From NCBI GenBank assembly GCA_037127255.1, contig JBANSL010000003.1, positions 17,549,314 through 17,613,313 on the forward strand: a stretch of DNA of 64,000 nt, written 5' to 3'. The notes beneath the pieces were generated by a model. The model was not told where the DNA came from. It did no database searches and saw only the letters and a list, made by a program, of their open reading frames with translations. Made by a program: the position numbers and the translations under genes. This DNA is from Persicaria tinctoria (Eukaryota > Streptophyta > Magnoliopsida > Caryophyllales > Polygonaceae). Shown here piece after piece: positions 11,200 through 22,189 of this stretch. Positions within the stretch are counted from its first letter, which is position 1, and every line of letters begins with the position of its first letter.

Positions 11200-11800
11200 T
11201 GGTGTTTGAAAAAAAAAATTGATGCAACAAAAATAGGGTCAGTGTTTAAAAAAAATATAGAAGCTGCTAATTGAAAAAAAAAACGCAGTTTTTTTTTTTT
11301 ATTAGGTAAGAATTTGGTTGGAAAACCTAACCGAGAGCATCCTGACGGATGAGATTAAGAAGATCTGGATATTCTTCCAGTGCCAGTCCATTAACAGGAC
11401 GGCCAAGGTGTGCAACCTTGTCTGCCGTCCTGTTACCCTCACGGGGCACAAAGGAAATAGATGCAAGAAAATAGATGCAAGAAGGGGAAAAAGAGGGGGT
11501 TAGTGTTTTTTTTTTAGTGTTTTTTTTTTAAAAAAATAGATGCAAGAAAGGGGAAAAAGTTTTTAAAAAATTATAGAAGCTGCTAATTGAAAACAAACGG
11601 TTGTTGTTAACAAACGGGGTTAGAAAAAAAAAACGCAGTTGTTAAAAGAGGGGGCTAGTGTTTTTTTAAAAAAAATAGATGCAAGAAAGGGGAAAAAGTT
11701 TAAAAAAAATTATAGAAGCTGCTAATTGAAAACAAACGGCAGTTGTTAACAAACGGGGTTAGTGTTTTTAAAAAAAAATAGATGCAAGAAAGAGGAGATA
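11200..11800. repeat. Tandem AT-rich repeat, about 110-130-bp unit
   Basis: ATAGATGCAAGAAAGGGG, ATAGAAGCTGCTAATTGAAA and AACAAACGGGGTTAG recur in order about three times (about 11530, 11675 and 11780), with partial copies from 11215. The LINE tail interrupts the array. Many poly-A and poly-T tracts separate the units. Confidence 0.7.
11293..11460 (-). pseudogene. L1-type LINE 3' end with RNase H remnant
   Basis: The minus-strand translation reads FVPREGNRTADKVAHLG followed by RPVNGLALEEYP and a short tail. It matches the C-terminal part of the plant LINE-encoded RNase H (conserved VPREGNxxADxVAHL). It ends in a poly-A tail, seen as poly-T at about 11286-11303. Only the last 50 or so codons remain, so it is a 5'-truncated insertion. 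Confidence 0.8.
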
Positions 11801-11865
11801 TGGGATTCAAACCTGGGACGGAAGCCCACTGCCTCGTGTCTTACCCGCAGCGCTAACACGTTTTT
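11788..11865 (-). mobile_element. Possible SINE head
   Basis: The minus strand carries a B-box-like GGTTTGAATCC with an upstream GTTAGCGCTGCGGGTAAGAC, resembling the tRNA-derived region of plant SINEs. The A box is weak and no clear tail was found. Confidence 0.35.
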
Positions 11866-11989
11866 GTCAATTTATTCTACTTTAGTTATATATATTATTC
11901 ACTTATTTTTTTATGTTTTACTAAAAAAATATACTAATATTTATTTCTACAATAAACAATCCGTGCAAAGCATAGGTAATGAATAAGTA

Positions 11990-12733
11990 AATTGGCCTAA
12001 AACAGAAGTCTAAACATAAAATCTATTAGTAACATTTTTTTTTAATCTATTTGCAAGATGGTTAAATAAAAATTACATTCGAATCATTTTTATTTTTGTA
12101 AAATATTTACGATCCGGGGCTTAAAAGAACATCATCTTCTTCAACCCCACTCAAAACATACATTCAACCTCCTTCAAACATTGAAGGAGATAATGCTTGT
12201 GTGGTCAACATTATTACGATGGGTTGGACTTGTTCCTAAGATGTCGAAATTCTACTTTATGATATCCTTCTGCTTATCCAACAATTTAAAACTGTCAACA
12301 TAATGTATATTTATTGAGAGGTTAACCGAGTTGCTGATAGATTGACTTGTATGAGACTTTCCTTCTCCAACTTGACACCTCCCACTGATTCAACTCTAAT
12401 TCAGCTCTAATTGACCTCATTCTTGCGGATACTCTTGGCTAGATTGGGACCTCCAATCTGCCAAATTATTTTCGGTTAAAAAATAAAACCTCTTTCAAAG
12501 GATGTAAAGTCTATTAGCAACTTGAAGAAATGTCTAATAACAACAGATATAAATCTGAATAAATTGCATTAAAGTCCTTAAATCTTTCAAAAAAATTTAA
12601 CAACCCAAATCAACACGTACACAAAAAAAAACCGGCATTGCTCATTTTGCCCAAACCCTAGAAACGAATATTTCGGTTGCTTCAAAATGCATCAACCCTT
12701 AATATTATCAATTGATGCATGAATACCTTTCAC
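11990..12733. other. No recognisable gene
   Basis: AT-rich sequence without a supported coding frame or repeat structure that I can name. Confidence 0.5.
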
Positions 12734-13294
12734 CAGAGGCGGGCCTAGGGGGTCCTAGGGGGTCACGTGACCCCCTCCTCATCCAACAAATTATGTAGGT
12801 ATATTCTCCTCGTCGATAGCTTCGTTTTGATATATAATACGCCATAATCCGACATCTGAGTAAAAAGTTATGAATGTTTGAAAATTACAGCAATATTAAT
12901 CACTTTAGTTTTATTTTAATATACTTTAATACTTTAATATTTTACTTAAATTGGTATTCACATATTATAATTCATCTCGAGAGCTTCGAAACCATAGGTT
13001 ATATTACTTATTTTGAGAATATGGTAAGAAGTTACGCAAGTTTAAATTTTTTTATATCTAATTATACATTATTACATGTTAATAATGCAATGTTTATTTA
13101 TTGCGTTTTATATCTTTATTTTTCGTTTTTTTATCCTTATTTTCGTATTATATATTAGTAGTATTTTCGAAACCATAGGTTGACACTAGTGTGTACTATA
13201 TCGATCACGTTATGTTTTGCGATTTTTTTCTCGATCTTATTGTCGACTGCTACGGTGACTCCCCGCTAAAAACTTTCTGGGTCCGCCCCTGCCG
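12734..13294. mobile_element. hAT-like MITE, about 560 bp
   Basis: The left end is CAGAGGCGGGCCTAGG and the right end is CTGGGTCCGCCCCTG, inverted copies of the CAGNGGCGG class seen elsewhere in the window. Flanks CCTTTCAC and TCTTTCAC match at seven of eight bases if the right border lies 3 bp beyond CCCCTG. There is a GGTCCTAGGGGGTCACGTGACC palindrome-like block near the left end. ORFs inside are AT-rich and not credible. Confidence 0.6.
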
Positions 13295-14084
13295 TCTTTC
13301 ACATATATATAGATCCAATGGCACAAGATCAGCTGTCAATATATTTCACGAGATTAAGATCAACACATCAACGTACAAATCGAAATTCAATTTGATAAAC
13401 ACGAAGCATTCGATCTTTCAATATTCATTAAATCGGACAAAGAGAGGCAAATTAGGAGAAAAACTAGTGTAATACCCATGATGTTTTGAAATTATGAATA
13501 TAACAATACTAACGTAACAACAATTACAATTTTTTTTATAGTTATATAAAGTAATAAAAAACGATAATAGCATCAAATGATTAATAATTAATTATGATGA
13601 TAAATATATGTATGTATAAAAGATAGAAGTACGTGCATGCATGTACCACATAACTCGCAAACGAAAATGAAATATACATAATTATGTAGTATATTTGCTG
13701 AAACGATGGATGAAGATATGACTCCATGCACGTGATGTGTAGAAAATGCAACCATAAAAGTTTTTTTTTTGATTACGTAAGAATTCGAGGGTCAGACATG
13801 CCTGACACCTCGAGTGGTCGGTAAAATCGGCAGACGGTGAACCGTCAAACATACAACATAAATACAACATAACCTAGATAGGTGCAATACGAAAGTGAAA
13901 AGCAACAAATCTAGGCGAACAAACGAACTCCTAATAAGTTGGGGACAACATAGACTACACCCTGATGCCAAGCGCCACCAGACACCGCTGGCCATCGGTA
14001 AATCAGGGACTCCCTGTGGGCAGTGAAGACGATCCTCCTAGAAAATTTCCGGATCATGGAGTCGCCTCGATACACACCGCCTCG

Positions 14085-15395
14085 TAGGGCTGAGCTTCCG
14101 GTCTGGACCGGATCGGACCGGACCGGACATTCCGGTCCCGGTCCGATCCTATGGACCGGAATTTTCGAAAACTTGGACCGCGGATCGGACCGGGACCGAG
14201 ATATATGGTCCCGGGTTTTCCGGTCCGTGGACCGTTAGGACTGGTTAGACCGGAAAACTAAATCTGATTTTTTTTTTGTAAAATATGAAAATTCATGTTC
14301 ATCATAATTCTTAAATGTTTAAGATGTACAATTGAAATTCCTCATAGATCTATATTTGAAAATTGAAATTGCTCCTACAACCTATAGACAATTTCTGTAC
14401 TTGTACTTCTATTTGATATTTCTATACAGTATACATCTAGATCTGAAAAATAGAGAGTGAAGAGAGAGGTCAATGGTTGGGTGGTGGCGACAGACAATGG
14501 CAGACTACGGTTGGCCGGTGGCGACAGGCGAGGGCGAGAGAGCCGAGTTGTTGCTTCTGACGAGACCGCGAGAACGAGGTTATGCTCTTTGCGAGAGTGT
14601 GAGGCTATGAGCAGATGTGAACAATGAGAAGAGAGGGGAGAGAGATGCCGACGCGATGAGCGACGGAGATCGGGCAAGGGCGGCGGCGAGGGCGGTGGCG
14701 ACTGGGCGAGAGTCTGAGAGGGTGAGAGAGCAGCGATGGGCGACAGGGATCGGGCATGAGCTCTTGTTGGGCGAAGAGAGGCTGAGAGATCTTGAAACGG
14801 AGACTAAGATCGAGGGAGTTTTAGGGCCGGCGTACAGCTTTAGAAAAGAAAGAAAGAAAGAGGCATGAGGGTTGGACTAAACTCTAATAGTCTGTTTGGT
14901 AGGTGGGTATTTTAGGGGAGGGGAGGGATTGGAAATTTAAGAAAGAGAAGGGAAGGGAAGAGAAAGGAAAATTTTTCACTTTCCCATCAAATTCCACCAA
15001 TTTACTGGGGTGTGAAATCCCATGGAATAGGGTGGTTACTAAAGTTTAAAATCTCTTTCATTCCTCCCAATTGTCCACCCAAACAATCAATTCATTTTCC
15101 CTTCTATTCCCTCCCTAAAAATCCCATCAAATCTCATCTTCCAAACGGAGTGTAAAGGAATAAGGAGGCACGCTACTTAGGTTTTGCCCAACATATTTTT
15201 TTTTAAATGATATTCCGGTCCAATTCCGGTCCGGATCGGAAATTCCGGTCTGGTCCCGGGTTTGGACCGGAACCCGGAATTCAGAAAATCTTGGACCGTG
15301 GACCAGACCGTATTATTCCGGTCCGATCCAAAGACCGTAAATTCCGGTCTGGTCCCAGTCCGATTCCGGTCTTATCCATATTTTGCCCAGCCCTA
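14085..15395. mobile_element. Non-autonomous hAT-like transposon, 1.3 kb
   Basis: The left end TAGGGCTGAGCTTCCGGT and right end TTGCCCAGCCCTA are inverted, with an exact 8-bp duplication CCGCCTCG (14077-14084 and 15396-15403). Subterminal regions are packed with GGACCGGA/TCCGGTCC repeats on both sides. The middle (14500-14870) is GC-rich and could be captured sequence, but no protein family was recognised. Confidence 0.88.
14886..15165. mobile_element. Possible MITE nested in the hAT element
   Basis: Ends GTCTGTTTGGTAGG and CTTCCAAACGGAGTG are roughly inverted, and purine-rich GGGGAGGGGAGGG on one side mirrors CCTCCCTAAAAATCCC on the other. Target duplication is unclear. Confidence 0.4.
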
Positions 15396-16619
15396 CCGCC
15401 TCGACCCCATCCAGACCCGACACTAGATACGAGAGCCCCAACAAGAAAAAGAAAGTTAAGAACACCTAGAGAAGCCGCCGAGAAGCACGTGAGAAAAAAC
15501 GCACCAAAAAACCCTTACGAGATTTTCTCGAGCCCCTTACGAGATTTTATCAACCCTTGCGGGATTTAGGACCTTTCGGGGTTTTTTTTAATGAATAAAT
15601 AAAATTATTTTTCCAATTAAGCTTGCGTTGCAACTTGCAAGCTTGAGCAAGATGGCATGAAAATCGGGGGAAATCCCGAAAATCACGACACATCTTGCCA
15701 ATAAGCTTTTTTTTTTTTTTTTTGTGAAACTTGGCATGCAAGGACAAATGTGAGCCTTGCACGCCAAGGAGATTTGACCCCTACCCAACCACGCCAGGAG
15801 AGATCCCAGCAGGAGGAACTCCGGCGCCCCACCACCCGAGGCACGGCCGGAGCCAAGCCCGGGCAAGACAAGCGCCAGCGAACCGCCCAGTCCTGGAGAT
15901 AAGGAAGAAAAATTGGGACCCCGAGAGGAAATAGGGGAAGGAAGATGGAGCCGAGTTCTGCCAGCGTTAACCAATTGAAGCAATTGCCCATGGCAAAGAG
16001 AAATTGCAGACGCCATAAGAAGGAGATGATGAGGAACGGATGAAATCGAAGACCCCAAACCGAACCCCATAACACCAAGACCAAGAGTGTTTCAAGAAAC
16101 CCCAAACAGAAGGAGGTTTAGGGAAAGAAAAAGGAGAGGTCCCGAGGGCGACGACGGAGCGGAAGCGGCCGCCGAACACCGGGCCAAAAACAAAAGAAGT
16201 GAACCCAAACAGAAGACGGAGGGCGATTGCGATCCCATAAACAGAAGGGATTCAACCACCCATACCGGAGACGAACAACGCCCAGGAAAGGAGGGGACAA
16301 CCAGAGGCGGATTGAGGCGGCCGAAGCCGAAGTGCGTTGGCCGAAGCCGGTTAAGACGACCTAAGCCGAGGTGGTCTGAGCCGGGGCCACGTTCACCATC
16401 TCTCTCGAAAGAGAGTTTTTCTCATCCATTCTTTCCATTGCAAAAGACAGACATGACCATGGCAGGCGACCAAGAAAGACGGAGGCTGCCGGAGAATCGA
16501 ACCGAAAACGGAAATAGGAGTTACCAGGAGAGGTAACCGGAGATAACGGTGGCCGAAGCCGGGTATTCAACGGCCGAAGCCGGGTTGATCAGGCCTCCGA
16601 AGAGGATTTAGCGGTGGTG

Positions 16620-17440
16620 CACTTGTTTTTTTTTTTAATATACACTTCTTCTTTTGTTTTAGTGTTTCTGCAACCACAAAAGTTATGATCGTTGGGAGAA
16701 AAGTAACAATTTTGTTTTAAAAAAATATAATAGTGAAATGAATTAATCATAAATAGGAATCACTAATAAATATTGATAGTACCAAATCCTTGTACTAAAT
16801 TACTTGGATAAACATTTGTCCAATATATCAGAATAAATCAATTAAGATATTATTTAGATAATTAGGATGTTAGTTAGATATATGTGATTTGTACTTATCT
16901 ACGATTCTCTTTTACGCCTATATATAGGCCTCATAATATTAATCAAAGTAGGTTAAAAAGGGTGGATGACCTTAAAACTAAATATGAAGAAAGAATATGA
17001 CAAGATTAATTAGAATTTTATAGAGGCAACACTCATAAAATTTGGTTTTCATCCCCAATGGATCTCTTGGGTTATGAAATGTATAACCACACCAACTTTC
17101 TATGTTCCTGTTAACAACGTCCCAGACTCCCAGGAGATCAATTTAAACCAGAAAGAAAATATCATTTGAATAAAAAAAATTCAAGTTTAATTGTGGGTGT
17201 GACAAGTTAGGAAAATGCTAGTAGAATTAGTACTATTAATAGATTAATATATTTAACTGCGAAGTTATGACCGCAGACAATTAAGAATTTCATGATGGAT
17301 ATTTAATTAACTCTAATGTAATCATTTAAAATGTCCTTTAGACCTAATTTTATCTTATAATTATATTGTATTATTGTGTAATGAAAACAGGGAATGGGTC
17401 GATGACACGGATTGTGAAGTTAATGTGTAGTTGATATATC
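16620..17440. other. AT-rich 5' flank of the resistance pseudogene
   Basis: No ORF or repeat is supported. It probably includes the former promoter of the resistance gene that follows, but no TATA box could be assigned with confidence. Confidence 0.4.
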
Positions 17441-17443
17441 AAA

Positions 17444-18457
17444 ATGACATCTATTGTCACATCAGTAGCAAAGACACTGGGAAACTTATCGGCGACAGAA
17501 GTTGAGTACTTGTATAAGGTCAAAGACAAGATTGAGAGGTTGATTCGAAGGAGGAGTTGGAATGGATGCAATGCTATTTAATAGATGTAGAAAAACCCCA
17601 AGAGGATCAAGATCAAGTGACCCGAAAGAACATGTCTGATTTAAGAGAGAGTGCATTTGCGGCAGAAGATATCATTGATACATATCTTGGGAGGGTCTCT
17701 CATCCCCGGGAAGATGGAACTTGGAACACCCTAAAATGGCTTTGTCATCTATCAAATATTTTTGAGGCGTGGACATTGCATAATCTTGGTTCAAAAATTG
17801 ATAAATTGATGGAGGCGATGGCTGAACAAAGAAATAGATTGATACCTTCAAATACCCAGCCAACAAGGAGAAACAACGATTTAAGACATACTTACCCACA
17901 TACACAAGAAGTTGTTGTCGGATTAGAGGAAGATGTTGACACGGTGGTGAATAAGCTGACTGAATCAACTGTAAATGTTGTAGATATATGTGGTACTGGC
18001 GGTTTAGGCAAAACCACACTAGCAAGGAAGGTGTTTACTGACCACCGTACCAAACAACATTTCAATTACAGTGCTTGGGTGTACGTATCAAGGCAAGTCA
18101 ATAAAATTAACGTATTCAAGGTGATTTTAAATGGGTTGATTACGAGTCCAGATGAGAGAGAGGAAATAAAAATCCTCGGAGAAGAAGAGTTGCCTGGAAA
18201 AATATACGAGATCTTACAAGTGAGGAAATGCCTTGTTATTTTGGATGATATATGGACGGTTGATGACTGGATACTTCTGAAACCAGCTTTTGAATCAATT
18301 GGAACTTCAGCCTCGAGCAAGAGCAAGATACTGCTTACCACTCGTAACAGGATAATATTAGAGGCTGTAGAGATACCGGGAATTTACTCTCATTATTTGG
18401 CGCGTCTAAACGAAGAGGATAGTTGGAGATTATTTCTATTGAAGGCAAACATCGCAG
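17444..18457 (+). pseudogene. CC-NB-ARC resistance gene, first exon (broken)
   Basis: The Rx-type coiled coil starts at ATG 17444. A one-base shift at about 17545-17555 separates VKDKIERLIRR from EELEWMQCYL, then the frame runs EDIIDTYL, VVGLEEDVDTVV, the P-loop GTGGLGKTTLARKVF, RNBS-A SAWVYVSRQ, kinase-2 KCLVILDDIW and RNBS-B KILLTTRN, ending at RNBS-C-like LNEEDSWRLF. It resembles R1/RPP13-type intracellular immune receptors, whose NB-ARC binds ADP/ATP in the cytosol. A good donor CAG|GTATGT lies at 18457/18458. The GLPLA segment is missing, and the matching 3' part lies over 5 kb away behind transposons, so the gene is inactive. Confidence 0.88.
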
Positions 18458-18715
18458 GTATGTACCATCTAAATCCCCAATTATAAGCGACTTTCTTCCA
18501 TTTACAAAGGTCATTGCATTAACTATTAACTATTACGTACATTCATATCTTGAAAATTGAATAATAACAATTTTAGTACCTGCACTTTCAAATGCCTTTG
18601 AAATTAAAAAAGACATTTAAAAAGTTTTTAATCTATTATATAAAATAAAGGAGAAGTTGACTATGACACAACACATTCTTCGATCTTAATCGTAGTAGCA
18701 TTAATCAGTGGCATT

Positions 18716-18903
18716 TACCAATCACGAGTTGGTGTAGTGGTTGTGAGGCTACATCTCATGCCAAGAGATTCGAAGTTCAAATCTCCTTGGAAACATGCAG
18801 TCGCTTGTGAATGAGAGGGTCAACCCTTTAAATGGGCTATATAGTACCCGATTCAGATGTAGGACGACTGAGTTGATCAAACTGGACTAAGATTAAAAAA
18901 ATG
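18716..18903 (+). mobile_element. tRNA-derived SINE
   Basis: The A box (TTGGTGTAGTGG) and B box (AGTTCAAATCT) are at tRNA spacing, followed by about 110 bp of unrelated body and a short A-rich tail near 18894. The target duplication could not be fixed. Confidence 0.6.
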
Positions 18904-18968
18904 ACATTTTTTTTTATCTCGTCTTCTTAATCAATCTTAAGTTAGTAGTTTTCCCAATTTGTTTTATA

Positions 18969-19014
18969 CGCGCGCGCGCGCACACACACATATATATAGA
19001 TAGAGAGAGAGAGA
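18969..19014. repeat. Compound microsatellite
   Basis: Consecutive (CG)n, (CA)n, (TA)n and (GA)n tracts over about 46 bp. Confidence 0.95.
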
Positions 19015-19381
19015 CTCAAATGCTACACCTCTTATGATGTTAAATGTTAATAAATTGATACTCAAACGAATAATGACTCCCAAATTACCGAATACTAACT
19101 CTGAATTTGCCAAATAATCGATAATCTATTTACTTCTTATTTCAAATGAGCAATTTATCAACGAATACTAAATCTGAACTTGCCAAATAATCGAAACTTG
19201 ACAGATAAAATTTGCAACTATTCAAAACTTGCAAAAGTGTAAGTCAATTTTGTAACTATTCGATAAGTTGATATTAATTATTCGCTAGTTTTATCAACTA
19301 TTCATTTACTCATATTGGTGGATGTATTAGTATATATTGTTGGAATTTGGGAGTTGGTATGAGTTTGATTTCCAAGGTTCG

Positions 19382-20605
19382 CCTTCTTTTTTCTTTTTTC
19401 TTTTTTATTAGGAAAGAGTTCGAGAACTAGACAAGCCTAAGTCCTTGATAGGCCTACAAAGTCGGCAGATGGTAAACCGTCAAAAGAAAAAACCTAATAA
19501 AAACGGTGCTATACATATGATGACAAGCATATACAACCAGTCGAACAAGCAAACATAATCCTAGCATACAGGGTACAACATAGACTAAGAACCCGATCCA
19601 AGTGCCTCCAAGAAGCGACACCGCTGGCCAGCAGTACATCCGAAATCCCTGTGGGCAGTGAAGTCGCCTCGATACAGACTGTCTCGACCCCAGCCCGACC
19701 CGACTCCGAACGCTAGAGCCTCAACTAAGAAGAAGGATTGCAAAGACCCACCAGAAATACAATCTAGAGACACCCTAGTAATACGCACCCGAAAACTCTT
19801 TCGGGATTTAAGAGGGCCCTTTCGGGAGTTTGAACAAGCCATTTTGGGATTTAGTATAAACCCTCTCGGGAATTGGTTAGACGCATTTTTTTTAAAAATT
19901 ATATAATTAATAAATAAACGTTACACCCAAGCTTGCCTTGCAAGCATCACAAAGGCCAGCAGCAATTCCGGGGAGAAATCCCGGAAAATCCGGACTACCG
20001 TGGTGTCCAAAGAAGAGCAAAGGGAGGCGGGGCAACAGTGCACGAACTCGCCGGAGACGAACGTGAAGAGACTTATAGCAGTCAGGATGGCTGGTCGGAC
20101 AAAGGGATGGGCAACTCGAGTGGAAGCAGACGCCACCAAAGCCAGCCGAAGATGGCCACCGGTGAGAAGCCTCTACCCAGACCAACTGTCCGAACTTGCC
20201 AAATGGTAGACTGGGCTTCAACCGGCCTATACCACTGAAGCAAACAGATGTCGAGGATGTCACAAGACGAAGACTTGATGATCGGTTTGAGTACAGAAGG
20301 TCGAAGACAGTAGCACTGACCTCAGCTTTCGAGTATTCTGAATCAAGAGCTAGTGCGTTAGATGGATTAGACGATCATATTGAGCTAGGGAATTGATGAA
20401 AAAAAGTTCGAAGACCCAACATCATCAAAAGCCCCAAATTGATTTTGATTTTTGATCAACTTCATATATGAAATCAGATTAGGGATTTATTCCACACTTG
20501 TTCTTTAGAAGGAACGACTTCGTTTTGATGACGCCTTAGCGAAGCGGGGCTGACTGAAGCCGAGGTTAGGGTGGTCGTAACAAAAATCACTTATTTTCAG
20601 CCTTC
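19382..20605 (-). mobile_element. Non-LTR-like repeat family, copy 2
   Basis: It shares the ordered blocks described for the 13760-16610 copy (AAGTCGGCAGATGGTAAACC, ACACCGCTGGCCA, CTGTGGGCAGTGAAG, CTTTCGGGATTT). Pyrimidine tracts at 19388-19410 mark the presumed 3' tail on the minus strand. It lacks the hAT insertion present in copy 1, which confirms the hAT borders. GAAGCCGAGGT at about 20560 parallels the repeats of copy 1. ORFs across 19.9-20.4 kb lack family signatures. Confidence 0.45.
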
Positions 20606-21335
20606 GGCTCTGATAGCATGAAAAAGGTTGATTTGATGGAAGATCTGATCAATATATCATCAGTTTGTATGGAAAACAAATGAATGATGCATAAAGGAAT
20701 CAAAATATGGAAGGAATCATGAAGAGGAAAGAAAACTTTCACTAGGGTTTTACCCAACATCTATTTAGTTTCTCTCACACATTTCAAAATAACTAAAAGA
20801 CACTATTTATACTACCGCTAAGGGGTCCACGTAGGGGCCTTATTATGCATGAGATAAAAGAGGAAAAACAAGAAGAAAATAGCTGTCAAAACACAGGTTT
20901 TATAATGTGCTTTAGACAAGCGGCGTAGGTCCAAGGTTTTATGTTGCGCTCAAGAACAAAGACGCTTGACGAGCGAACGAAATCAAAGTGATCCAGAAGC
21001 ATTAGATGAGATCTCGCATCTAAAACGAAGTCGCGCCGCCTCATTGTCAAGGAACTCCGACTGCTTCAAAGTCAGACACGAACAGAAGAAGACCACAAAA
21101 CAAAGGCTAATTGATTAGAAACTCGAAAGAATGACTATTGGATTGACTAACCAAAACCACTCCATCAATACATAAGCTCTAAGTCATTCACGAACAAAAG
21201 AATACAAAAAATACCGGTGGTCGGATGTCAGCACGACGACGATGAAGGTGAGTGGCGGACATCGAGAGGGAGAAAGACGGTCTCCATGGCTGATATTTGG
21301 AAAAGGAGAGAGGAAAGGGGAGGAAGAAAGGAAAA
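20606..21335 (-). mobile_element. Probable LTR retrotransposon remnant with Met-tRNA-type primer site
   Basis: The minus strand reads TGCTATCAGAGCCGAAGG at 20618-20601, close to the common initiator-Met primer-binding site TGGTATCAGAGC, directly next to a TG at 20619-20620 that would bound an LTR. The LTR's far end and its partner were not found. Confidence 0.4.
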
Positions 21336-22140
21336 TCTATCTATCTATTACTAATTATTAAAACAAAAACCTTACCAATGACGTGACGCCCTCCCCTTAA
21401 TCCTATATCTTTTAACCAATCACCTTAGTCTAAATTACAATTTTAGTAGTTTTAAAAAAATCTATTACTAACTATTAAAACAAAAGCCTTACCAATGACG
21501 TGACACCCTCCTCTTAATCCTTGGTCTTTTAACCAATCGCCTTTTCCGAAATTACAATTTTAGTAGTTTAAAAAAAACAATGGGATTAATTCAAAACATA
21601 AAATTAATAATAAAGAAATATAAAATTAATATTAGTAATTTCTATATATATATACACTACTTCAATTGCTTTTTCAACCATCTATCTATCTATTACTAAT
21701 TATTAAAACAAAAGTCTTACCGATGACGTGACACCCTCCTCTTAATCCTAGGCCTTTTAACTAATCACCTTAGCCTAAATTACAATTTTAATAGTTTAAA
21801 AAAAATCTATCTCTCTATTATCTATTATTACTAACTATTAAAACAAAAGCCTTTCCGATGACGTGACGCCCTCCCCTTAATCCTAGGTCTTTTAACCAAT
21901 CACCTTAGCCTAAATTACAATTTTAGTAGTTATAAAAAAAAATCTATTACTAACTATTAAAACAAAAGTCTTACCGATGACGTGACGCCATCCCCTTAAT
22001 CCTAGGTCTTTTAATCAATCACCTAAGCCTAAATTACAATTTTAGTAGTTTTAAAAAAAAATGGGATTAATTCAAAACATAAAATTATTAATAAGGAAAC
22101 ATAAAATTAATATTAGTAATCTGTATCTATATATACTACT
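21336..22140 (+). repeat. Tandem Helitron-head repeats, about 110-150 bp, five to six copies
   Basis: TATTACTAACTATTAAAACAA, CGATGACGTGACGCCCTCC, TTAATCCTAGGTCTTTTAA and TTACAATTTTAGTAGTT recur in the same order from 21336, 21465, 21683, 21820 and 21950. Each copy starts with the same sequence as the Helitron 5' end. Confidence 0.8.
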
Positions 22141-22189
22141 TTAATTGTTTTTTCAACCAATGCTTTTAATTCAAAACATTTAATTATCT

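Larger units (their letters stand above)
13760..16610 (-). mobile_element. Non-LTR-like repeat family, copy 1, interrupted by a hAT element
   Basis: 13765-14084 and 15396-15600 are homologous to 19382-19900: both share GGCAGACGGTGAACCGTCAA-like sequence, CACCGCTGGCCA and CTGTGGGCAGTGAAG in the same order. A poly-T run at the left border suggests a poly-A tail on the minus strand, as in LINEs. No RT motif is visible, so class assignment is tentative. Positions 16300-16600 contain several GGCCGAAGCCG repeats of unknown origin. A poly-T run at about 15707-15723 followed by TGAAACTTGG may mark a further short insertion. Confidence 0.45.

Noticed and set aside
15550..16300. Several ORFs of 60-160 codons in the 15.5-16.3 kb GC-rich stretch
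   Set aside because: Frames overlap on both strands with no family motif; the sequence belongs to a repeat family also present at 19.9-20.6 kb.
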